Positions 23,340 through 35,175 of a DNA stretch of 64,000 nt are shown here, piece after piece; position 1 is the first letter of the stretch; the number at the start of each line of letters is the position of its first letter. The translations under genes were made by a program, and so were the position numbers. Source of the DNA: Calvatia gigantea. Lineage: Eukaryota; Basidiomycota; Agaricomycetes; Agaricales; Lycoperdaceae. Under the pieces are notes generated by a model, which had not been told where the DNA came from, did no database searches, and saw only the letters and a program-made list of their open reading frames with translations. The stretch covers positions 186,001 to 250,000 of the forward strand of contig JACAAK010000008.1 of NCBI GenBank assembly GCA_025093985.1, given 5' to 3'.

Positions 23340-26300
23340 ATGAATCCCTCTTCCACCCACTCCTCCCCACGGTCCTTCCACACAGATCTCCCCTCACACT
23401 ATTCCCAAAACTATCCCCAACACTATCCACACCACTCCCAGACATATCCGATCCCCAACTATCCCTCACGACCTGCACACAAGTCTACCCTTCCATTGCC
23501 TATCGCTCTCTCGGTCTCTACATCTACAACTGCATCTGAGCATGACCCAAACGAGAAGACCGCTCGTCCCTCCAACGCCCACAAGCATGCCCAGTTCCTC
23601 TCAGGTGCACTCACATCCTCACACACAGACCCTGCTGAATCATCTCGTCCCCTCCTCTTCGACGATCCTTCCTTCTCCGATGACCCAGGGGCAACCCCGG
23701 TTGTGACTCACCCGCCCTCCACAACCTCCGCCGCCGGTCTCCCAACCCCGCTCCATAGCGCCGGGCCATCCGGCGAGTCCTCATCCAGCGACCCACAGGC
23801 AAACGATGAATTCTCCCTCAGCAACACTCCAGGACTCTCACGCGGTCTGTCCCGTCCCCTCGCGGCAGCCGAGCAAGAGAAACTCGCACACCTGGACAGA
23901 CTCAAGTTCTTCCTTGCAACCGCCCCTTCCCAATGGGACAATGCCCGCCCCACCCAATCATTCGTGCCGACTACCGGCTCAAATGCTTATCCTTCCGCCT
24001 CTGTCGGTATGTCATCTACAGTTGGCAGCAGTACAGGCTGGGGCATGGGTTTGGCTACCGGAAATGGTGCCGGTGCCGGTGCTAGTGCGGATTCCTACCC
24101 ACAGGGCATGCACCCCTCCCTCAACAGGTTCATGCTCCCCAGCCAGGAGTTTGTCACATGTGTGCTGTGGAACGGACTTTATCATATCACTGGTACTGAT
24201 ATTGTCCGCGCCCTTGTTTTCCGTTTTGAGGTATTTGTTTTTTTTTTTACCCGATATGCTCGCAGATGTTAACTGATATTGGTCGATTTCGCTCTAGGCT
24301 TTTGGCCGTCCTGTAAGAAATATGAAGAAATTCGAAGAGGGTGTCTTCAGCGATCTTAGGAACCTGAAACCCGGTGTTGATGCTTGTCTCGAAGAACCTA
24401 AGGTTCGTATCTTATCCAACCCCAGAAATTTCATTTTTTTAAAAATATTTTCCCACAAAATGCTAATGATGCTTATCTACAGTCTCCCTTCCTCGACCTC
24501 CTCTTCAAGTACCAATGCATCCGTACGCAGAAAAAACAAAAGGTCTTTTACTGGTTCTCCGTCCCCCATGACCGCCTCTTCCTCGACGCTCTCGAGCGAG
24601 ATCTCAAACGCGAGAAGATGGGTCTAGAACCGACAACGCACGTTGTCGGCGAACCCGCCCTCTCTTTCACCTACGACCCCAAACGTAGCCTTTACGAGCA
24701 ATTCGCCAAAGCTCAAGGCATCAAAGACGGTGAAACGGAACTCGAAAGCTCCCTTCGCCAAGCCGAAGGAGAAATCGGTACCACCAGCAGCGAAAGTGAC
24801 GCCGAGCTCCTCGACGGCACGAACGGGATGGGCAACTTGCATATCGATACTGAAGATAGCGAGATGAGCGATGCCGATGATCTCAACGGTCTCACAGAGG
24901 AAGAGCGTGAGAAGAAGAAGCGATTGAGACAAGAACGAAAACGTCAACTATCTAAAGCGAACACTGGAGGGGTTTTCGGTGGTCTTTTTGGAATTGGGGG
25001 GTCGCCGATGTATAAACAAAGGAGGAAGAAAAACCCTGCGACGAGTTCGTTGAGCAGGAGCGTTAGTAGCTCTTCCTCAGCATCTCTCAGGCGCGGAAGC
25101 GAGGATTTCGATGAGAGAGGCCGACCGCGCAGCACGGGTTCGTATGGGAGCGGACTTGCTGAACGTCATCATCATCAGTCAACGTCTGTCTCCCGGGAGC
25201 GTTCGTATCCATATCCATACCCTTATGCACACGTCCAGCGACCAGGACAGCCTCCGTTTCAGTATCATAGCATGGTGGATGAATTTGGTCCGGGAAGCTT
25301 GGATGCAAGGGAGAGAGCGGAGTTGGACGCAGCGACGTTGTTCCATCGTCAAGCACGTGGAGAGCTTATACCCGCCGACGGAGTTGTGAAGAAACCCAAG
25401 GTGCCACATGTATTGCCTGAAGTTGGCGTCATGATTTCACAAGGCTACACTGCGCATCAAGTGCAAGGTTCAGGGCAACCACAGCAGCCGCCGTTCCCTG
25501 CTCAACAACCTGATGTTCAGGCGCAACTTGAAGGATATGCGAATGGGTTCGATCCGACGAACCCTACTGGGATGTTCTCACAACAATCGCAGCAGCAACA
25601 ACCCAACGACCCGAATATGCAGAATCCCGGCAGTGCGCAGTACGAAACTGTCTCGCCCGACGGCAAATTCCGCGCTTACATGTGTCCGTTGTATTCCTGT
25701 GGGAGGTTGTTTAAACGTATGGAACATCTCAAGCGCCACCTTCGAACGCACACGATGGAAAAACCATACTCCTGTCCAAACTGCCAAAAGAGGTTCTCGA
25801 GGAGCGATAACCTGAATCAACATCTTCGAACACACGATCGGACCGGTTCTGCCCTCTCCAGTGCGACCAGTGGCTCTGCCACTGGTACTGCTATGAATGC
25901 CAACTTTGGAGCTGGCGGTATGGATGGGATGGGGATGGGGATGGATATGGGCGTCGGTAGTAGTGGCATGGGAGGCTTCGGTATGCATTCGGCTGGAATG
26001 TGGAGAGATCCTGAAGATAGTGATCTGAGTGGCACAGAAAGTGAAGGATTTGACGATGATTATTATCACCATCAGCAGCAGCAACTCATGAACGACCCTG
26101 GCATGTTCGGGATGTCCATGCTCGGAGGGTCTAACGGAGAGGGGCCAGCCTTGGGCTTGGGCGTTGGCGGAGGACCAGGGGAAGGAGGATTCAACATGCA
26201 GATGTGCGAGGTCGAGGTCCAAGCTGGTGATGTAGCCGAGATCCCAGGCGGAGAGGAGGAAGGCTTGTTATTGAGGAGTCATACGCACGGCCCAATGGCA

Positions 26301-27422
26301 CCATACGCGAATGTACCTGTGCCAATGTCTTCCTCACAGCACCCGGAAGAAAGTGCAGTCTTCGCCTCGAATAATCCGGATTTCGATCCATCGTCGGCGC
26401 AGTGGACTCAGCCTCAGCCCCAGCCTAGCCCTGCGTTTAGTGGTATCAACGTCCCCTCTCCTCCACCAGGCTCAGTTGGGGCGGCGCAGATGAACAGGTC
26501 GCATAGATCTTCGATGGGATCGTCTTCTGCTGGCGTTATGAGGCCCACACACTCAGCTTCATCCTCCACCTCCTCACTGTCACATTACACAGGCCTACCA
26601 ACAAATGAAGCTACCGCACCGAATGCTCCCAACCCAGAGGACTTTGTAACATCTATGTCTGCACCATCGCACAAACAGGCATTCGATCACTCGACCCTCT
26701 ATCCTTCAGGGATGCTCGAATCTACCTCATTAGGTGGAGCTAATTCTACGAGCGGTATTGATCAGAACACACCCGCGAGTGCTGCGGCAGCGTTAGGACC
26801 TATCCGACGACATCGAAGCATGACACCGAGTCTGATCGGCAGGACTGGAGAGAGTATCAGAAGGCCGATGAGTACCGCGAGTAATGTGAGCGGCGGTGGC
26901 CATGGTAATGGAGAAGGGAGTGGGAGTGCATCACCTGGGCCCAGTGCTGGTGGCGTTATGGGTGGTATGGCCAGCGCGGGTATGGGAATGGGGGCGAGGG
27001 GCTATCACCCGTACGCGGGTGGATATGCTAGCTCATCGAGATCGGGCTCAGCGCATTCAAGCCCCGCAGTGCATAATATTCCCCTTGGAAGTGCCGGTGC
27101 CGACGCACAGCAGCATGGGTTGAGGAGGTCGGAATCGAGGACGAGCTTCGTTGGAATGCAGGATCAGATGGAGATGTTTAGGTCGGAGAGTCCGGGGTCC
27201 TTTTTGGCACAGCAGCAGCACGCTCAAATGCAACAACACGTTCAACAGATGCACCAGTCACAGACAGAGTCACCGGCACCGTACACGATGGAGTTGCCAC
27301 CTCACCAGCATGGAATGTACGGACATGCAAATACCATGCCCGTTGGTGTCTACGATCCACATACCACACACCAACAAGTGACGGAGGGTGGATATTATCC
27401 TCAGCCTCATGCAACACTTTGA
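23340..27422 (+). CDS. ste12: Ste12 transcription factor, copy 1
   Basis: Homeodomain-like STE factor acting downstream of the pheromone/filamentation MAP kinase cascade. Exons 23340-24230, 24298-24402 and 24483-27422; 1311 codons. The start is the first ATG of the frame ([13 protein letters not shown]). An N-terminal Ser/Pro-rich region precedes the STE domain at about residues 188-390: [71 protein letters not shown]. Two tandem C2H2 fingers start at about residue 733 ([19 protein letters not shown] and [17 protein letters not shown]), the arrangement found in non-yeast Ste12 proteins. Gln-, Gly/Met- and Ser-rich tracts fill the rest. The gene is intact and lies wholly in the duplicated block, with about 1.1 kb of upstream sequence duplicated too. 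Confidence 0.97.
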
Positions 27423-28152
27423 TTTCCGCAAAATCTCTGTTCATAATTTCCGTTTTCTCCTGTATTTCTCATCCTACTCACCCCTAGTCTCACGCATCAG
27501 TACATTGAATCGATATGTTTGATATGTCCCGACACCTGTTCGTCTACTTATGTTCTCCCAATTATGTTGTATGATACCACCGATGCTGGTTTGAATACCT
27601 TAATTACCCACTACCTTAATTACGACTAGCTTGACATCTTTCGTTTTGTTTCCCTTTCCCCTTCTACATTTTTGTATATATCTTCTCTTCGTGTAGCTCT
27701 GAATATTTATCGCTTCCCCGTCATCGCTAAGTTTGTATTAGTTTTCTCGGGAGACATGGCAACAAAAATTGAGAATACTCGTCGCCTGAACGCCACTTGT
27801 CCATCAAGGCATGGATTGTAGCACATACCCAGGCCCTTGGCGCTTCCCAGAAGTGTCTCCAAGAATATCCGTCGTTCGGCAGAACCATGTGACCCGAGTT
27901 GTGATATCATTCCACCCGTTAGCAGATTCCGCAACAAACGCTTACGACAGTTCACAGCAACGGCCAACGCAACCGGTGGCCGCCAATATTGATCACCATC
28001 ACGAAGCCAGATGGGTTCTCTTTGTTTTCCAAGTCAGGTACGGAGGAAGCGCGAACGCCTTGACGCCCGAAGAAGCCTGTCAGCCAAGCTGACGCACGTC
28101 GAGACTCGACCGTCGACTCGGAGTGAATGGGAATATGAAGTTCGATGTCCTC
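27423..28152. other. 3' flank of ste12 copy 1, end of duplicated unit
   Basis: About 730 bases after ste12. On the minus strand around 27750-28100 there are open frames with a coding look (for example NDGYSWRHFWEAPRAW), but I could not build a gene or name a family. In copy 2 the equivalent position has one extra base that breaks this frame. Left as unresolved. Confidence 0.35.
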
Positions 28153-31100
28153 AAACATAGCGGAAGGACCGGGCTGTGTTTTTTGATGAAAATGTGCTTT
28201 TTTCCGGGTTTTAACCTTCCAACTGGCAAGTCCCTACATTGAAGACGATTGATGGCGCTTGAGTGTTTAGCGGTGCTGATGTGCCCAAGAATCACTGCAT
28301 CATTTGAATGTTCCGTTGGTTGGTTGATAAATGTAGATCTCCACACCTAGTTGGAGACGGGGATAACTAACAGTTTGACAGGTGGAGATGAAGGTGCGAA
28401 CATTCGAGTATTGATCTGTCCACGTTGTCGCCATCAGCTAGTTGATGGTGTGGGTGTCAGAGTCAAATCGAGGGAGTGTCGCCTCTTGGGCTGACATGCA
28501 ACGTGGCGGAGAGGACGTATAAACTTAACCGTGTTTTTTTTGAAAGCGCTTGTTGTGGGTGGTGAACCTGGCAGAAGAGAAGAAAATTGGACCCCACTTT
28601 TGGCTATTCTTTCTTGCGCGATGGATTTCGGTGAGAGCTTTATAAACTGCCTTTGTTATGGGAGAAGTGGTAGATGGGTGGGCACAATTATAGATTTGCT
28701 GACTCCCTGGTTTTGACGACTGGTGGAAGAGTGCGATTCTAATCACCGGCCCCGTATAAAAGGATTAGGCGGAACCGCTAGGAGCACGGGCATCAGGTAG
28801 ACCAGCAGTAGCAATTCGGTGCATAAATGATGTGGGGTGATCTCATGAATGCACGATGGACTGAGCGTTTTACGACTGTCAAGGGCAACATCAAGTAGTA
28901 TTTGTATCGATATACTATGGGCTGTGAATATTTGTTTCCCCCCGGGGGAATAGCAGCTCTTGTGGCAGAGAGAGTATTTTCGTTTAGAATGGATTAGCAG
29001 GTGGATCGGCTCCACGTTGTCATGGATAGGATGGGAAAGAGACGGGGGGGGAGGTCAACCGGCACGAAGCGAACGGCGGTTTGGAATCCGTCGCCGTGGA
29101 TGCGTCGGTGAGTAGCCAGGAGGGGGAATCGTGAGGCGGTACCGAGGTAGGAGCTCAATGATGCTCTGATGAGGAGATGATATGGTTACAATACAATTCT
29201 TTTACTTACGGAACAAATACAAATGACCCTTGATCCAAGTGCATCGCCTCACCGACAGCAACTACTTACTTACATCCACCTCTTCCTCTTCCACCCACAT
29301 CATGAATCCCTCTTCCACCCACTCCTCCCCACGGTCCTTCCACACAGATCTCCCCTCACACTATTCCCAAAACTATCCCCAACACTATCCCCACCACTCC
29401 CAGACATATCCGATCCCCAACTATCCCTCACGACCTGCACACAAGTCTACCCTTCCATTGCCTATCGCTCTCTCGGTCTCTACATCTACAACTGCATCTG
29501 AGCATGACCCAAACGAAAAGACCGCTCGTCCCTCCAACGCCCACAAGCATGCCCAGTTCCTCTCAGGTGCACTCACATCCTCACACACAGACCCTGCTGA
29601 ATCATCTCGTCCCCTCCTCTTCGACGATCCTTCCTTCTCCGATGACCCAGGGGCAACCCCGGTTGTGACTCACCCGCCCTCCACAACCTCCGCCGCCGGT
29701 CTCCCAACCCCGCTCCATAGCGCCGGGCCATCCGGCGAGTCCTCATCCAGCGACCCACAGGCAAACGATGAATTCTCCCTCAGCAACACTCCAGGACTCT
29801 CACGCGGTCTGTCCCGTCCCCTCGCGGCAGCCGAGCAAGAGAAACTCGCACACCTGGACAGACTCAAGTTCTTCCTTGCAACCGCCCCTTCCCAATGGGA
29901 CAATGCCCGCCCCACCCAATCATTCGTGCCGACTACCGGCTCAAATGCTTATCCTTCCGCCTCTGTCGGTATGTCATCTACAGTTGGCAGCAGTACAGGC
30001 TGGGGCATGGGTTTGGCTACCGGAAATGGTGCCGGTGCCGGTGCTAGTGCGGATTCCTACCCACAGGGCATGCACCCCTCCCTCAACAGGTTCATGCTCC
30101 CCAGCCAGGAGTTTGTCACATGTGTGCTGTGGAACGGACTTTATCATATCACTGGCACTGATATTGTCCGCGCCCTTGTTTTCCGTTTTGAGGTATTTGT
30201 TTTTTTTTTACCCGATATGCTCGCAGATGTTAACTGATATTGGTCGATTTCGCTCTAGGCTTTCGGCCGTCCTGTACGAAATATGAAGAAATTCGAAGAG
30301 GGTGTCTTCAGCGATCTTAGGAACCTGAAACCCGGTGTTGATGCTTGTCTCGAAGAACCTAAGGTTCGTATCTTATCCAACCCCAGAAATTCCATTTTTT
30401 TAAAAATATTTTCCCACAAAATGCTAATGATGCTTATCTACAGTCTCCCTTCCTCGACCTCCTCTTCAAGTACCAATGCATCCGTACGCAGAAAAAACAA
30501 AAGGTCTTTTACTGGTTCTCCGTCCCCCATGACCGCCTCTTCCTCGACGCTCTCGAGCGAGATCTCAAACGCGAGAAGATGGGTCTAGAACCGACAACGC
30601 ACGTTGTCGGCGAACCCGCCCTCTCTTTCACCTACGACCCTAAACGTAGCCTTTACGAGCAATTCGCCAAAGCTCAAGGCATCAAAGACGGTGAAACGGA
30701 ACTCGAAAGCTCCCTTCGCCAAGCCGAAGGAGAAATCGGTACCACCAGCAGCGAAAGTGACGCCGAGCTCCTCGACGGCACGAACGGGATGGGCAACTTG
30801 CATATCGATACTGAAGATAGCGAGATGAGCGACGCCGATGATCTCAACGGTCTCACAGAGGAAGAGCGTGAGAAGAAGAAGCGATTGAGACAAGAACGAA
30901 AACGTCAATTATCTAAAGCGAACACTGGAGGGGTTTTCGGTGGTCTTTTTGGAATTGGGGGGTCGCCGATGTATAAACAAAGGAGGAAGAAAAACCCTGC
31001 GACGAGTTCGTTGAGCAGGAGCGTTAGTAGCTCTTCCTCAGCATCTCTCAGGCGCGGAAGCGAGGATTTCGATGAGAGAGGCCGACCGCGCAGCACGGGT

Positions 31101-34100
31101 TCGTATGGGAGCGGACTTGCTGAACGTCATCACCATCAGTCAACGTCTGTCTCCCGGGAGCGTTCGTATCCATATCCATACCCTTATGCACACGTCCAGC
31201 GACCAGGACAGCCTCCGTTTCAGTATCATAGCATGGTGGATGAATTTGGTCCGGGAAGCTTGGATGCAAGGGAGAGAGCAGAGTTGGACGCAGCGACGTT
31301 GTTCCATCGCCAAGCACGTGGAGAGCTTATACCCGCCGACGGAGTTGTGAAGAAACCCAAGGTGCCACATGTATTGCCTGAAGTTGGCGTCATGATTTCA
31401 CAAGGCTACACTGCGCATCAAGTGCAAGGTTCAGGGCAACCACAGCAGCAGCCGTTCCCTGCTCAACAACCTGATGTTCAGGCGCAACTTGAAGGATATG
31501 CGAATGGGTTCGATCCGACGAACCCTACTGGGATGTTCTCACAACAATCGCAGCAGCAACAACCCAACGACCCGAATATGCAGAATCCCGGCAGTGCGCA
31601 GTACGAAACTGTCTCGCCCGACGGCAAATTCCGCGCTTACATGTGTCCGTTGTATTCCTGTGGGAGGTTGTTTAAACGTATGGAACATCTCAAGCGCCAC
31701 CTTCGAACGCACACGATGGAAAAACCATACTCCTGTCCAAACTGCCAAAAGAGGTTCTCGAGGAGCGATAACCTGAATCAACATCTTCGAACACACGATC
31801 GGACCGGTTCTGCCCTCTCCAGTGCGACCAGTGGCTCTGCCACTAGTACTACTATGAATGCCAACTTTGGAGCTGGCGGTATGGATGGGATGGGGATGGG
31901 GATGGATATGGGCGTCGGTGGTAGTGGCATGGGAGGCTTCGGTATGCATTCGGCTGGAATGTGGAGAGATCCTGAAGATAGTGATCTGAGTGGCACAGAA
32001 AGTGAAGGATTTGACGATGACTATTATCACCATCAGCAGCAGCAACTCATGAACGACCCTGGCATGTTCGGGATGTCCATGCTCGGAGGGTCTAACGGGG
32101 AGGGGGCAGCCTTGGGCTTGGGCGTTGGCGGAGGACCAGGGGAAGGAGGATTCAACATGCAGATGTGCGAGGTCGAGGTCCAAGCTGGTGATGTAGCCGA
32201 GATCCCAGGCGGAGAGGAGGAAGGCTTGTTATTGAGGAGTCATACGCACGGCCCAATGGCACCATACGCGAATGTACCTGTGCCAATGTCTTCCTCACAG
32301 CACCCGGAAGAAAGTGCAGTCTTCGCCTCGAATAATCCGGATTTCGATCCATCGTCGGCGCAGTGGACTCAGCCTCAGCCCCAGCCTAGCCCTGCGTTTA
32401 GTGGCATCAATGTCCCCTCTCCTCCACCAGGCTCAGTTGGGGCGGCGCAGATGAACAGGTCGCATAGATCTTCGATGGGATCGTCTTCTGCTGGCGTTAT
32501 GAGGCCCACACACTCAGCTTCATCCTCCACCTCCTCACTGTCACATTACACAGGCCTACCAACAAATGAAGCTACCGCACCGAATGCTCCCAACCCAGAG
32601 GACTTTGTAACATCTATGTCTGCACCATCGCACAAACAGGCATTCGATCACTCGACCCTCTATCCTTCAGGGATGCTCGAATCTACCTCATTAGGTGGAG
32701 CTAATTCTACGAGCGGTATTGATCAGAACACACCCGCGAGTGCTGCGGCAGCGTTAGGACCTATCCGACGACATCGAAGCATGACACCGAGTCTGATCGG
32801 CAGGACTGGAGAGAGTATCAGAAGGCCGATGAGTACCGCGAGTAATGTGAGCGGCGGTGGCCATGGTAATGGAGAAGGGAGTGGGAGTGCATCACCTGGG
32901 CCCAGTGCTGGTGGCGTTATGGGTGGTATGGCCAGCGCGGGTATGGGAATGGGGGCGAGGGGCTATCACCCGTACGCGGGTGGATATGCTAGCTCATCGA
33001 GATCGGGCTCAGCGCATTCAAGCCCCGCAGTGCATAATATTCCCCTTGGAAGTGCCGGTGCCGACGCACAGCAGCATGGGTTGAGGAGGTCGGAATCGAG
33101 GACGAGCTTCGTTGGAATGCAGGATCAGATGGAGATGTTTAGGTCGGAGAGTCCGGGGTCCTTTTTGGCACAGCAGCAGCACGCGCAAATGCAACAACAC
33201 GTTCAACAGATGCACCAGTCACAGACAGAGTCACCGGCACCGTACACGATGGAGTTGCCACCTCACCAGCATGGAATGTACGGACATGCAAATACCATGC
33301 CCGTTGGTGTCTACGATCCACATACCACACACCAACAAGTGACGGAGGGTGGATATTATCCTCAGCCTCATGCAACACTTTGATTTCCGCAAAATCTCTG
33401 TTCATTGTTTCCGTTTTCTCCTGTATTTCTCATCCTACTCACCCCTAGTCTCACGCATCAGTACATTGAATCGATATGTTTGATATGTCCCGACACCTGT
33501 TCGTCTACTTATGTTCTCCCAATTATGTTGTATGATACCACCGATGCTGGTTTGAATACCTTAATTACCCACTACCTTAATTACGACTAGCTTGACATCT
33601 TTCGTTTTGTTTCCCTTTCCCCTTCTACATTTTTGTATATATCTTCTCTTCGTGTAGCTCTGAATATTTATCGCTTCCCCGTCATCGCTAAGTTTGTATT
33701 AGTTTTCTCGGGAGACATGGCAACAAAAATTGAGAATACTCGTCGCCTGAACGCCACTTGTCCATCAAGGCATGGATTGTAGCACATACCCAGGCCCTTG
33801 GCGCCTTCCCAGAAGTGTCTCCAAGAATATCCGTCGTTCGGCAGAACCATGTGACCCGAGTTGTGATATCATTCCACCCGTTAGCAGATTCCGCAACAAA
33901 CGCTTACGACAGTTCACAGCAACGGCCAACGCAACCGGTGGCCGCCAATATTGATCACCATCACGAAGCCAGATGGGTTCTCTTTGTTTTCCAAGTCAGG
34001 TACGGAGGAAGCGCGAACGCCTTGACGCCCGAAGAAGCCTGTCAGCCAAGCTGACGCACGTCGAGACTCGACCGTCGACTCGGAGTGAATGGGAATATGA

Positions 34101-34112
34101 AGTTCGATGTCC
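28153..34112. repeat. Tandem segmental duplication, copy 2 (about 5.96 kb, carries ste12)
   Basis: Direct repeat of 22192-28151. It joins copy 1 head to tail at 28152/28153 and loses similarity after GATGTCCT at 34112, where the sequence continues GCAGGTTGG. Confidence 0.95.
29302..33383 (+). CDS. ste12: Ste12 transcription factor, copy 2
   Basis: Second complete ste12 gene with exons 29302-30192, 30259-30363 and 30444-33383, the same exon lengths as copy 1 (891, 105 and 2940 bases). The STE domain and both C2H2 fingers are unchanged. I see five amino-acid changes against copy 1, all in low-complexity parts: QQPPF to QQQPF, two in SATGTAMN to [13 protein letters not shown] to VGGSG, and EGPALG to EGAALG. 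Most other differences are silent or non-coding, so both copies look functional or are alleles. The upstream region is duplicated as well, so expression control is probably shared. Confidence 0.97.
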
Positions 34113-34837
34113 TGCAGGTTGGTTTCTCTTGTTTGAGAACCATATCATTGCTTTGATGTGTTGCGTTCGAGAGAGAAAGCGAGCGGCGGGCGTGGAAGGG
34201 GGGGCCCCTAGCCACTGTATGGAATATGCACAGAATTAGGGGGAATTTCCACAGCATCGCGTGATGTGCCCTACGCCGTAAGCCGAAGCGAGCACTGAAT
34301 AGGGGTTGTCAGGGCAGGTGGCTCGAGCCATCGTCCTTGCCAAACGGCGCAGAAGAACCATCCCCAGATACTGATTATATCGCCGCTCATGAGCTGATTC
34401 CCTATCGAGATGTTGTGGATTCAGAAGATGGTGCCGGAGATGACATCCCCAGCCCCGTAAGGTAAACTGCTCAACAGCATAGGGTTGATCATCAACAGGC
34501 GCTAGGCGAGCAGTCTCCATTCTTATGATCGCAACCAGATTAAACATGGGGGCCAAATCCGTGATTCGGGTGTCAGTCTCTCCAGCGTATCGGCTTTCCG
34601 GTTCCGGAGAATGATGAGGTTATGGGGCTGATGCTGTGGCCGCTGCGTCCGTGCGGGATGAATGTTAACGAGAACCGTCAGGTCCCTAATTTGGGGACTT
34701 TGAGAAGCCAGATAACTGCAATTTACGTACTGCTATCCATAGGACCTAGCATGGCCAGGGGTGAGTCCCAGACATCACAATCCTACCATGTACACCTTCC
34801 GTAGTTCCCTCAAGGCCGCACCACTTGCTCTAGTTCG
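33384..34837. other. 3' flank of ste12 copy 2 and unique intergenic sequence
   Basis: 33384-34112 repeats the 3' flank of copy 1. From 34113 the sequence is unique and, up to the NACHT remnant at 34838, contains only short motif-free open frames. No gene supported. Confidence 0.4.
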
Positions 34838-34915
34838 GGTCCACGAATCAGATTGTTCTCGTTGGTATATCCCCTCCCCCTCTGCCAAATTGGCTGTCCG
34901 CAATTCTCTATAGCT
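34838..34915 (-). pseudogene. Remnant of the last exon of a NACHT protein gene
   Basis: On the minus strand this stretch reads YRELRTANLAEGEGIYQRE followed by SDSWT. It lines up with the C-terminus of the intact NACHT gene next door (YREFRAIDLVQGKKIYQEE, then DFNSWP, ending at 35176). No other exon of the family is seen to the left. It is a short relic of a former tandem copy. Confidence 0.65.
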
Positions 34916-35175
34916 TTGGGACAGAAACAGTCGAGAGAACCCTAGCTAGGTCAACCCGGCAGTTCCCCCACAGCTACTGTCTCTCAACACTCCACCATAA
35001 ACCGAAGTTCCCTCTTCATTGAATAGGATCTTCACCACACGAGGCGAGTAAATGTAAATGACTCTTATTGCGACGTTGCAGGAAAGCTTGAAATCAGGTA
35101 CAAGTACAAAAAACGTCCCTAGCACTAGCAAGTCCATTAAGATCTCCCCCGCCTGTCATTGCACTTTATTTGACA

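Larger units (their letters stand above)
22192..28152. repeat. Tandem segmental duplication, copy 1 (about 5.96 kb, carries ste12)
   Basis: 22192-28151 matches 28153-34112 at a constant spacing of 5961 bases. Similarity begins at AAACATAGCGGAAGG in both copies. Copy 1 ends after GAAGTTCGATGTCCT, one C follows, and copy 2 starts. The flanks (before 22192 and after 34112) are unrelated. I counted about thirty differences by eye, mostly substitutions plus a few homopolymer length changes. Confidence 0.95.

Noticed and set aside
25578..26222. Long minus-strand frame inside ste12 (also at 31539-32183)
   Set aside because: Antisense shadow of the zinc-finger and low-complexity coding region; no motif of its own.
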